Shown here piece by piece: positions 8,534 through 15,376 of a DNA stretch of 64,000 nucleotides (position 1 is the first letter of the stretch; every line of letters begins with the position of its first letter). A model generated the notes under the pieces. That model was not told the origin of the DNA. It saw nothing but the letters and a program-made list of their open reading frames with translations, and made no database searches. Made by a program: the position numbers and the translations under genes. This DNA is from Streptomyces scopuliridis RB72 (GTDB lineage Bacteria; Actinomycetota; Actinomycetes; Streptomycetales; Streptomycetaceae), in NCBI RefSeq assembly GCF_000718095.1, contig NZ_JOEI01000029.1, positions 62,001 to 126,000 on the forward strand. The letters are read 5' to 3'.

Positions 8534-8704
8534 TCAGTCGGCTCGCACGGTGGTGGGTGCGCGGTCGAACTGCTCGTCAGGGGCGTCCGCGCGGTACGGC
8601 AACGCCTTCGCCCCCGTGCAGCTCGAATACTCGAACACCTGCGGCGCAAGGAACACACACTGCGCGTACGCCTGGCAGAGGGTGAGGTCCACAACGCTCC
8701 GCAT
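8534..8704 (-). pseudogene. Frameshifted/truncated [3Fe-4S]-type ferredoxin remnant
   Basis: The minus strand from ATG 8704 reads MRSVVDLTLCQAYAQCVFLA and continues PQVFE, which matches the N-terminus of P450-partner ferredoxins (first cluster ligands in C-x5-C). After VFE the frame is disturbed by a TTCGAGTATTCGAG duplication: the neighbouring frame continues FELHGGE, and the original frame returns as ALPYRADAPDEQFDRA. The final CP ligand region is absent, so no cluster could be bound. No P450 gene is adjacent. It is a decayed gene. The remaining 255 bp up to 8959 show nothing convincing. Confidence 0.55.
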
Positions 8705-8959
8705 CCCAAGCCACTCCCTCTGTCGCCTCAGCTCCCTGTCTCTTTCTAAGCGCGGGCAGGATCAGGCGCTCACCCGACTTACCCCGGCGGAGCCCCCGCG
8801 GGGCGTCACGGTCTGGGCCACTTGTCCTCCCTGAGCAGTGCCTACGGGCCGCTGCTTCCGGCGTCGATGCCCGGTGCGCCGTGCCGCAGCGCGCGGGGCT
8901 TGTTCGACTGAACGAGGGAAAGCGAGCATTGGCCCGCTGACCGGCAAACACTCCGCGGC

Positions 8960-9595
8960 CTAGGCGTGGTGGTGCTGCTGGGCGGCCGAGATCTGGCCGA
9001 CCAGGACGGCGAACGGCATGTCCAGGGCGGCATAGACCGCACCGGCCGCAGGGTCCGCGTTGTCGGCGAGGGCCTCCACCATGAGCGTGGCGTAGTCGCT
9101 GACGATCACTCCGGACTGTTGCATACGCAGCAGGCCCGCCTCCCGCTTGGCCTGGCTGAAGGTGCCCGACGCGTCCACGGCCACATACGCGTCGTACCCG
9201 GCGGCTGTGGCCGCGAAGGCGGGCAGGGCAGCGCAGACCTCCAGCGACACTCCCGCGAAGATCAGCTTCTGACGGCCGGTCGCCACGATGGCCTCACGGA
9301 CCCGGTCGTCGTGCCAGGCGTTGACCGTGCTCCTGTCGATGATGTTCTGTCCGGCGGGCAGCGCCTCGACCAGTTCGGGTGCGGTCGGCCCCCACAGGCT
9401 GTCGGCCGCCGTGGTGGTGACGACCAGCGGGATGTCCAGCGCGGTTGCCGCCCGTGCGAGGGCCGCCACGTTGTGCTTCAGCTCGCCGACGGGAATGTCG
9501 CGCACTCCCGACAGGAGGCCGACCTGGTGGTCGACCAGCACCACGGCCGCGTTCTCCCGGGTGATCGGATCCAGGAACTTGCTGAGCTCGTTCAT
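8960..9595 (-). CDS. Isochorismatase-family cysteine hydrolase (YcaC-like)
   Basis: The 211-aa protein shows the isochorismatase fold: the Asp in AVVLVDHQVGLL near residue 23, a mid-protein DIPLVVTTTAADS strand and the nucleophile region GVSLEVCAALPA near residue 120. The family hydrolyses amides, ureas or vinyl ethers; YcaC-type members are of unknown substrate. The ATG at 9595 has AAGGAG 7 nt upstream and is preferred to the upstream ATG 9622. It is divergent from a MarR regulator that probably controls it. Confidence 0.85.
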   Translation of the reverse strand: MNELSKFLDPITRENAAVVLVDHQVGLLSGVRDIPVGELKHNVAALARAATALDIPLVVTTTAADSLWGPTAPELVEALPAGQNIIDRSTVNAWHDDRVREAIVATGRQKLIFAGVSLEVCAALPAFAATAAGYDAYVAVDASGTFSQAKREAGLLRMQQSGVIVSDYATLMVEALADNADPAAGAVYAALDMPFAVLVGQISAAQQHHHA

Positions 9596-9646
9596 CTTTC
9601 CGCTCCTTGCGTCCTGTTGCATCCACGAGTAATTTAGTCATAAATA

Positions 9647-9657
9647 TTGACAGTCAA
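9647..9657. promoter_or_regulatory. Palindrome in the divergent promoter region (candidate MarR operator)
   Basis: A perfect TTGAC-A-GTCAA palindrome lies in the AT-rich stretch 9630-9680 between the divergent hydrolase and marR genes. Its left arm doubles as a TTGACA -35 for the plus-strand regulator, with AT-rich ATTCAA about 17 nt downstream. A dyad over the -35 between divergent genes is the usual place for MarR autoregulation. Confidence 0.5.
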
Positions 9658-9823
9658 GACTCGTGACTTATTCAATGTAGGCCGACTTCGCGCCGGAGGC
9701 AAGGGCCGATGACGGGCGTCAGCCTCCCGGCCGTTGGCGCGGAAGCCGAGGCCACGCGGAGGGCGACTAAAATCGTCGGCCCCAGGGGCGAGCGGCGGGC
9801 AACCGCCGGGACAGGAGAGGGCG

Positions 9824-10270
9824 TTGACCGGTCTGGAAGCCAGGGATCCGGATATCGGCGTGCTTGCCGCACGACTGCTGTTCTCCGTCCAGCGAGAGCT
9901 GTACGCCGCACTCGCCGCGCAGGGATTCGACGACATTCAGCCCCGCACCGGAGCCGTGCTCGCCTACCTGAGGGCCGACGGCATCCGCGCCAGCGAGCTG
10001 TCGCGGCTCTCCGGGCAGCACAAACAGATCATCGGGACACTCATCGACGACCTGGAACGGCTCGGCTACGTCGAACGCCGACCCGACCCCGCCGACCGCC
10101 GGGCCAAACTCATCTGCCCCACCGACCGCGGCCTGCTCCAGATGCGAGCCGCCGCATCCATCATGCGCGCCATTGAAGAACGCCACGCGCAGGCACTGGG
10201 CGAACCGGAATACACCGCGTTCAAAACAGCCCTCCACCAGGTCGCCGACCTCCAGCGCGAAACCCGTTGA
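9824..10270 (+). CDS. MarR-family transcriptional regulator
   Basis: The 148-aa product carries a MarR winged helix-turn-helix: PRTGAVLAYLRADGIRASEL, the recognition-helix region SGQHKQIIGTLIDDLERLGY and the wing VERRPDPADRRAKLI. The TTG start at 9824 follows AGGAG (9813-9817) at a 6-nt spacing and gives the usual family length; frames reaching back to 9734 would add non-homologous residues. It is divergent from the isochorismatase-like gene, with a palindrome between them. Confidence 0.85.
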   Translation: MTGLEARDPDIGVLAARLLFSVQRELYAALAAQGFDDIQPRTGAVLAYLRADGIRASELSRLSGQHKQIIGTLIDDLERLGYVERRPDPADRRAKLICPTDRGLLQMRAAASIMRAIEERHAQALGEPEYTAFKTALHQVADLQRETR

Positions 10271-10617
10271 AACGGGTCCGAACATGATCCGGCGGGGCGA
10301 CGCGCCAGCAGGCGCAGCCCCCACCGGCCATCGGCCATGAGATCAGGACACGGGACGTGGAAGCCTGCAAGCACCGCAGGATCTGACCGCCCGTGTCATG
10401 GGGCTGCCGCGCCGTCCCGTCGCCGACAGGCTCACCACCCGGAGCACGGACGCCCCCTCCGCGGCGATCTGCCCCCAGGCGCGCTCCTTGACCTCCGCAC
10501 ACCCTGGGTGCGATAGCACTCACGCAGGGGCTTCGCGTCCGTCTTCGCCATGGCCTGCCACCTCCCCAGCCATACGGCTACAGCTACACGATTTAGTTAG
10601 AGGCTATCGCGAAACTA
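10271..10617. other. Non-coding stretch between marR and the next gene
   Basis: Short frames exist on both strands, but none has a ribosome site or recognisable sequence. The right end becomes AT-rich (TTTAGTTAGAGG near 10593), with a partly symmetric TTCTAACGAA near 10647, flanking the promoter that follows. Confidence 0.4.
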
Positions 10618-10646
10618 TTGACCCCTCAGCCCGCGTTGCGTTATAA
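10618..10646 (+). promoter_or_regulatory. Canonical sigma-70-type promoter
   Basis: TTGACC (10618-10623) and TTATAA (10641-10646) are separated by exactly 17 nt. The expected start of transcription near 10653 lies about 43 nt upstream of the ATG at 10696, which has a GATGAGGAG ribosome site. Confidence 0.75.
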
Positions 10647-10695
10647 CTTCTAACGAACGCACGGACTTCTAGCCCAGCGCGATGAGGAGAACTTC

Positions 10696-11058
10696 ATGAC
10701 CGCCACAGTCGAGTCACACCCCACCCGCACAGGCCGGCGCGTTCCGCTGTCCGTGACCGTCTCCGCCTGGGCGGTCCCCCTCATGGTTGTCGGTCAGTTC
10801 GCCCTCATCGCGGGCGTCCCCGTTGTGATCGCGCTGGTCGGCGCGCTCCGCCGAGTCCCCGACCGGGCGGTGCGCCGGGCGGCCACGCTTGTCTCCGTCA
10901 CGTTCGCGATCCCGCTCGTCGTATGGCTGACGCGGCCCGACGGGGCGCCGAGCCTGTCCAAGGACATGCACCCCGGGTTCGCCGGGCTGATCGTCGCCGC
11001 GTCCGCCGCCCTCATCGTGACCCTCCACCGAGCCCGTCGGCACCTTCCCGCACGGTGA
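10696..11058 (+). CDS. Small multi-pass membrane protein, unknown function
   Basis: The 120-aa product has a short polar N-terminus and about four hydrophobic segments (residues 18-30, 31-49, 60-77 and 95-111) with a positively charged loop RRVPDRAVRRAA and a basic C-terminal tail. I do not recognise the family. A GATGAGGAG ribosome site and a strong upstream promoter support expression. It is followed after about 217 bp by a secreted SRPBCC protein on the same strand, with no clear functional link. Confidence 0.7.
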   Translation: MTATVESHPTRTGRRVPLSVTVSAWAVPLMVVGQFALIAGVPVVIALVGALRRVPDRAVRRAATLVSVTFAIPLVVWLTRPDGAPSLSKDMHPGFAGLIVAASAALIVTLHRARRHLPAR

Positions 11059-11275
11059 CACCACCGCCCGTATCGCCGCCCAACTCCCGCGCAGGCGCGT
11101 CGTCGACGCCATACGGGTCCCCGTACCCGGCAGGCGCCTTCGCCGTAAAGCCCATCCGCAACCGGTGACGCACCTGCCTGGCGAATCAACGCCTACTTGA
11201 CGACCAACGCCCACCCCGTCAACCAACGCACGCTCAGCACGCCACGCCCGCCCAGCAACTGACAAGGAGAACGCC

Positions 11276-11911
11276 ATGCCCGGTATCCGCAGCACCAGCG
11301 TCCGCGCCGCCCTGTTCACCGTCCCGCTCGTCGTCGCCGGTGTCCTCGGCACCGCCGCCGCGCCCGCCGGAGCCACCCCTCAGCCCGGCACGTCCCTCAC
11401 CTGCCGCGGAGAGGGCGTCGACCCCAAGGCCATGGTCCGCTCCAGCATCGAGACCGTGATCCATGCGCCGCTGAGCACCGTTTGGAAGCTGCAGACCGAC
11501 GTGGAGCGCTGGCCGTCCTGGCAGGCCCCGGTCGAGACCATCGAGCGCCTCGACCACGGCCCCTTCCGGAAGGGTTCGGCGTTCCGGTGGACGACCCCGA
11601 TACCCCCCAATCCCGCGACTCCCGCCACCAGCCTGGAGATCACCTCGACCGTCGAGCAGCTCAAGCGCCACTCCTGCATCCGCTGGACCGGCCCCGCGAT
11701 CGGTGAGGGACTGCGTATCGACGGCGTCCACGTGTGGAACTTCACCAAGGTCAAGGGCGGCGTCCTCGTGCGCACCGAAGAGACACACACCGGAGACCAG
11801 GTCGAAGCGGACGTCCCCACCGCGACCAAGATCCTCCACGAGGGCCTCAAAGGATGGCTGGGCGACCTGAAGGCCACCGCCGAAGCCCGCGCCGGCCACC
11901 AGCCACACTGA
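11276..11911 (+). CDS. Secreted SRPBCC (polyketide cyclase/START-like) family protein
   Basis: The 211-aa protein begins with a signal peptide (hydrophobic residues 8-30, ending near AGATPQP). The mature part shows the SRPBCC fold: IETVIHAPLSTVWKLQTDVERWPSWQ at the first strand-helix unit, GSAFRWTT, and the long C-terminal helix from DVPTATKILHEGLKGWL. The family forms a hydrophobic ligand cavity; no ligand is predictable. An exported member is less usual than the cytosolic ones. AAGGAG precedes the ATG. Confidence 0.8.
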   Translation: MPGIRSTSVRAALFTVPLVVAGVLGTAAAPAGATPQPGTSLTCRGEGVDPKAMVRSSIETVIHAPLSTVWKLQTDVERWPSWQAPVETIERLDHGPFRKGSAFRWTTPIPPNPATPATSLEITSTVEQLKRHSCIRWTGPAIGEGLRIDGVHVWNFTKVKGGVLVRTEETHTGDQVEADVPTATKILHEGLKGWLGDLKATAEARAGHQPH

Positions 11912-12053
11912 AAACCACGCACCAGGCCCGAATCCGCGCCGCCGTCCTCCTCAGCCCCTGCGCGAGGAGGACGGCGGCGCGGCACGCGGGTAGCTGGCTG
12001 TGGTACGCGTAGCCGCGTCTGCAGGTCGCTCCGCTGGGGGCAGCCGCCACCAC

Positions 12054-12410
12054 TCAACACCGCCGTGATCGCCATGATCGCGTTCTGGCCGCTCGGCACC
12101 TGCCGCCCGCACCCTGGGGGCAGTTGGAGGCGGACGTCGTCACCATGGTCACCTTCGAGAAGGCGAAGTTCGCACCGCAGTCGACCGCGAAAGGCCGGTG
12201 GTGGTTCAGCTTGCCCCAGCCGGTGTCGTACACGTTGAGGCAGGCGCCGACGCCGACGGACGCGAATGACTCGTCGACCGGGTCCGGCGGGTCAGGGGTC
12301 GGCGAGGGACTGGGTTTGGGGCTGGGACTGGGACTGGGACTGGGAGAGGTTTCCGGGGCCTCCGGCTCAACCTCCGGATATTTCGGCGTGTTCAGTGCGT
12401 TCGCGCTCAT
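12054..12410 (-). CDS. Pro/Ser-rich linker with LppU-like C-terminal domain, probably an incomplete gene
   Basis: From ATG 12410 the frame gives an acidic start, a low-complexity (SP)n and P-rich linker near residues 24-45, then FASVGVGACLNVYDTG ... FAVDCGANFAFSKVTMVTT ... CPQGAG, resembling the LppU/SCO3897 domain in spacing of the paired Cys. After CPQGAG the family pattern is lost and the frame ends in a basic tail, so the 3' end appears disrupted. There is no good ribosome site; the same frame is open back across the end of the upstream gene. It may have been the C-terminal half of that protein before a frameshift. Confidence 0.45.
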   Translation of the reverse strand: MSANALNTPKYPEVEPEAPETSPSPSPSPSPKPSPSPTPDPPDPVDESFASVGVGACLNVYDTGWGKLNHHRPFAVDCGANFAFSKVTMVTTSASNCPQGAGGRCRAARTRSWRSRRC

Positions 12411-12454
12411 CGGTGTGCTCGGCGTGCCTGGAGGCCCGATGTCGTCCGGTGCCG

Positions 12455-12994
12455 TCAGGGCCGCCTGCAGGAACTGAAGCCGCAGGCGGGCGTGCACAGG
12501 GTGACGACGCCCGTGTACTGGTAGGTCGTCCGGCCCTGGGAGACGCTGTGCGTGGTCTTCTTCTCGCGGAGGTTCGTCCCGCCGCACCGCGGACAGGGCC
12601 CGGCGGCCTTGGTGCCCCAGGGCGTGGACGGATCCAACCTCATCGCCGCGGGGATCATCAGCACCGCGCAGAGCCCCGCGAAGCCGAACCCGATCCCCCG
12701 CTTCACGGTGTCGCCCGACTCCCGGCGGTCGATCATCTCCTGGTACGAGTAGCTGCCACCGCCGCCGCTTGAGTAGATGACGCAGACGTCGTCCCGCGTC
12801 ATGGTCCTGTCGTCGCAGCTCGGCGCCTCGTTCGGGTCTCCCCCGACCACCAGCGCCAGCAGCAGCGCGATCCCGCCGACCACCGCCAGCGTAACCAGCG
12901 CGGACACCCGGCTCCGTCCGGTCTCCAACCGCTCGCGTTCGCCCTTGGCCTTCTCGACCATCGCCTGCGTCCCGTTATTGTCCAGCGCTGCCAC
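12455..12994 (-). CDS. Membrane protein with C-terminal zinc-ribbon, unknown function
   Basis: The 179-aa product has a charged N-terminal helix, a membrane segment (about residues 33-52), a Cys-bearing loop (SCDDRTMTRDDVC), a second membrane segment (about 87-105), then CPRCG ... CTPACG, a CxxC-x25-CxxxC zinc-ribbon-like unit. The GTG at 12994 has GGAGG 5 nt upstream. The protein stops just after the ribbon, while a neighbouring frame continues naturally into the next gene's linker. It belongs to the operon led by the LuxR-BTAD regulator. Confidence 0.7.
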   Translation of the reverse strand: MAALDNNGTQAMVEKAKGERERLETGRSRVSALVTLAVVGGIALLLALVVGGDPNEAPSCDDRTMTRDDVCVIYSSGGGGSYSYQEMIDRRESGDTVKRGIGFGFAGLCAVLMIPAAMRLDPSTPWGTKAAGPCPRCGGTNLREKKTTHSVSQGRTTYQYTGVVTLCTPACGFSSCRRP

Positions 12995-13035
12995 GCGGTC
13001 CTCCGTCTCCTGGCCGTTGTCCGTTGTCTGTCTCG

Positions 13036-13266
13036 TCAGTACCGAGAGGCGATGATCAGGAGCAGGACCACGATCCCCAGGGCGATGAGGCAACCGCAGC
13101 CGCCGCCGGAAGAGGACCCCTTGCGGAACTCGACCATCCCCCCGGGGACGACGTGCGGATGGCTCCGGCCGTAGTGGGTCTCGATCGCCTGCTCGCCCCG
13201 GGACTCGCTCCCCCAGGCGGTGCGGTGCCCGCACTCGCCGCACCGGTATCGGTAGCTGTCGGCCAT
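13036..13266 (-). CDS. Small protein with CxxC-x17-HxxxxH zinc-finger motif and C-terminal membrane anchor
   Basis: The 76-aa product starts MADSYRYRCGECGHRT and reaches ETHYGRSHPH, giving a C2H2-like zinc site (two Cys in CGEC, two His in HYGRSH). A glycine/serine hinge (GSSSGGGCGC) leads into a single hydrophobic helix, LIALGIVVLLLIIA. AAGGAG lies 6 nt before the ATG. It is the middle gene of the operon and is probably a membrane-tethered zinc protein; the function is unknown. Confidence 0.72.
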   Translation of the reverse strand: MADSYRYRCGECGHRTAWGSESRGEQAIETHYGRSHPHVVPGGMVEFRKGSSSGGGCGCLIALGIVVLLLIIASRY

Positions 13267-13385
13267 GCCGGTCTCCTTCGAATCGTCACCAGCGGTTGTG
13301 CTCGGTGGGTTGCGTATGGCCGCCGGCACGTCCTGTCGGACGCTAGGAGCGGCCGGTGAAATCGCCGTGAAAAAGGGGCCGTACG

Positions 13386-14114
13386 TCAGTCGTCGTCCCG
13401 TTCGGCACCGGCCAGGTGCTCGGCGAGGGCGTGGAAGACGAACGGGTTGGGGATCCCGGACGCCACGGGTCCCAGCACCTGCCAACGCCCGGCGACGCGG
13501 ATCGCGACGGAACCGTTCGAGATCTCGATCCGCTGGACCTGTGGCCATCGCAGGGACGTTCCTCGGGATCCGATCTCGTCGCTGGTGATCCATACGGAGC
13601 CGAAGGTGAGCCGCGCTCCCTCGGCCAGCGCGGCCAGGGCCCGCGGCACCTGGGCCTCGGTGACGGCACGACGGATCTCGGGCCCCCACACCTCCGGGTG
13701 GCCGAAGTCGCCGCCGCGCAGCACGATCCGCTCACCGTTGACGTCGATGAGCACGTGGGCGTGGGTGATGCCCTGCGGGGACAGAACTCTGCGCCGACGC
13801 ACCACGGTGGTGTCGTAGCGGATGACATGGATCCGCCCGTCGACGGCAGCCGTCATCCCGTGCTCGTAGAAGTCCAGCCGTGCGCCCGCGTTCGCTCCCG
13901 TCCTGCCGCCGGCCCGCCACAAGCGGCGCGCGGCCTCCACAACCGTCTGCCAGAGCAGCCGAATTGCCGCTCCCCGCCCAGCGCGTGCGGTGTCTCCCCG
14001 CGGTGCCGCCCGATAGGTGGCGCGTCGTCTGCCGAGGTGTGCGCGGCCGCCGGCCGCGGAGATCCTGGCGAGCAGCAACTCCTCGTCGCGGTCGCGGGAA
14101 GTCCCGTCGCTCAC
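13386..14114 (-). CDS. DUF6585-family protein
   Basis: The 242-aa product follows the pattern of Streptomyces DUF6585 proteins: a PH-like first half (LDFYEHGMTAAVDGR, VIRYDTTVV, LRGGDFGHPEVWGP) and a second half with LTFGSVWITSDEI, LRWPQVQRIEISNG and a C-terminal IPNPFVFHALAEHL. The role is unknown. Its GTG overlaps the stop of the LuxR-BTAD regulator gene by 4 nt (GTGA), so the two are translationally coupled. Confidence 0.72.
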   Translation of the reverse strand: MSDGTSRDRDEELLLARISAAGGRAHLGRRRATYRAAPRGDTARAGRGAAIRLLWQTVVEAARRLWRAGGRTGANAGARLDFYEHGMTAAVDGRIHVIRYDTTVVRRRRVLSPQGITHAHVLIDVNGERIVLRGGDFGHPEVWGPEIRRAVTEAQVPRALAALAEGARLTFGSVWITSDEIGSRGTSLRWPQVQRIEISNGSVAIRVAGRWQVLGPVASGIPNPFVFHALAEHLAGAERDDD

Positions 14115-15193
14115 GCCGCACCCGCCCGGCCGCGACCGGCGCCCGTGTCGTCCCCGCGCTGGACCGCCCACCGTGCGCGCAGCAGCTGTTCGCCCGGGGC
14201 CACCCCCAGGTCGTCCGCGAGCCGCCGGCCGGTGCGGTCGAAGACGGCCAGCGCCTCGGCCCGCCGGCCGCCGCGCTGCAGTGCGCGCATCAGCAGCGCG
14301 GCGACCGGTTCGTTCAGCGGCTCTTCCAGGGCCAGGGCGGACAGTTGGGCGATCGCCTCGGCAACCCGGCCGAGCCGCAGCTGCAAGTCCGCCTTCCGCT
14401 GCGTCAGGGCGACCCTGCGCTCGGCGAGCCGCAGCCGTTCCAACTCGGCCAACGGGCCGGGCAGGCCGGCCAAGGGCTCCCCACGGAACAGCTCCAGCGC
14501 CTGGGAGCACAGCCGCAGCGCCTCGGTCAGGTCACCGGCGCGCCCGGCCGCCCCGGCAGCGGTGACGAGTTTCTCCACGCACGCCGCATCCACCTCGACC
14601 GCACCACGGACCAGTCCATAGCCGTACCGGTCACGCCTGATCACCGGGTCCGGGCACTCCGCGAGACGCAGGTTCTTGCGCAGCCGGTACACATAGACCG
14701 GTACGACGTTCCCGTCCGGCGACTCCATCCCCCATACGCCGTCCAGCAGTTCCTGTCGGCTGACCGACCGGTCCGGGCTCAGTGCCAGCGCTGCCAGCAC
14801 GGCCTGCTGGCGGACCGGGCCGACGTCCACGGGCTGCCGGGCGAGCGACACCCGCAACGGGCCGAGCACGGAGACCCGGAGCCATGGACCGGCTGCGGGT
14901 CCCGTCCCTTGCCGGACAGTGGTCCCCGGCGCCGCCACCTGCCTGCGCGGGCCCAGGCCGGGCACGACCAGACCGCTGTCGAAGGCGTGCACGATCGCGG
15001 CGGCCCGGTTCCGCAGCCCCAACTTCACCAGGATGCGACCCAGTTGCCCGGCCACCACATGCTCGGACAGGGCAAGGGTGTCGGCGATCTCCGCGTCCTC
15101 CAAGCCGCATCCGAGCGCGTAGAGCACCTCGCGCTCCTGAGCGGTGAGGTCCGTGACGTTCGGGCGCCCCTGGGGGGCGGTCGTCGTCGGCAT
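14111..15193 (-). CDS. LuxR-type HTH fused to OmpR-like winged helix and BTAD domain (SARP-like regulator)
   Basis: The 360-aa product is a double-DNA-binding fusion. Residues 14-67 are a LuxR/GerE HTH (LTAQEREVLYALGCGLEDAE ... GQLGRILVKLGL). From about residue 108 comes an OmpR-like winged helix (VLGPLRVSLARQPV ... QQAVLAALALSPDRSV ... RLRKNLR), then a BTAD helical region (residues 200-340). SARPs use the latter pair to bind heptameric repeats. ATG 15193 has a GGGGA element 7 nt upstream. It leads the operon down to 12054 and is divergent from the NACHT gene, so it may control either. Confidence 0.8.
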   Translation of the reverse strand: MPTTTAPQGRPNVTDLTAQEREVLYALGCGLEDAEIADTLALSEHVVAGQLGRILVKLGLRNRAAAIVHAFDSGLVVPGLGPRRQVAAPGTTVRQGTGPAAGPWLRVSVLGPLRVSLARQPVDVGPVRQQAVLAALALSPDRSVSRQELLDGVWGMESPDGNVVPVYVYRLRKNLRLAECPDPVIRRDRYGYGLVRGAVEVDAACVEKLVTAAGAAGRAGDLTEALRLCSQALELFRGEPLAGLPGPLAELERLRLAERRVALTQRKADLQLRLGRVAEAIAQLSALALEEPLNEPVAALLMRALQRGGRRAEALAVFDRTGRRLADDLGVAPGEQLLRARWAVQRGDDTGAGRGRAGAA

Positions 15194-15295
15194 GGTGGTT
15201 CCCCGTTCTCCGGACCGGTCGATCCGTCGACCCGGTCGATCACGTCGATGCCCTCGAAGGTGGCCCCGGTGGAGGAAACGTGGACAGGACATTGA

Positions 15296-15315
15296 ACCGG
15301 TCATATATGGCCGGT
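15296..15315. promoter_or_regulatory. 20-bp near-perfect palindrome between divergent regulators
   Basis: ACCGGTCATATATGGCCGGT is symmetric except for one base pair, centred on CATATATG. It lies 62 bp upstream of the NACHT gene and 103 bp upstream of the LuxR-BTAD gene. It is a candidate operator for the XRE domain of the NACHT protein or for the LuxR-BTAD protein. Confidence 0.55.
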
Positions 15316-15376
15316 GACCGCGCTAGAGTCCTCCACCTGCGAAAAGGCGACATCTCAGCGGAAAGGGCCGTGACTT

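Noticed and set aside
8577..8951. 124-codon minus-strand frame over the ferredoxin remnant
   Set aside because: Only a short part (VFELHGGE) makes sense, as the shifted continuation of the ferredoxin; the rest is not protein-like.
10221..10646. Short frames on both strands between marR and the membrane protein gene
   Set aside because: No ribosome sites and no recognisable sequence; a sigma-70-type promoter occupies the end of this stretch.
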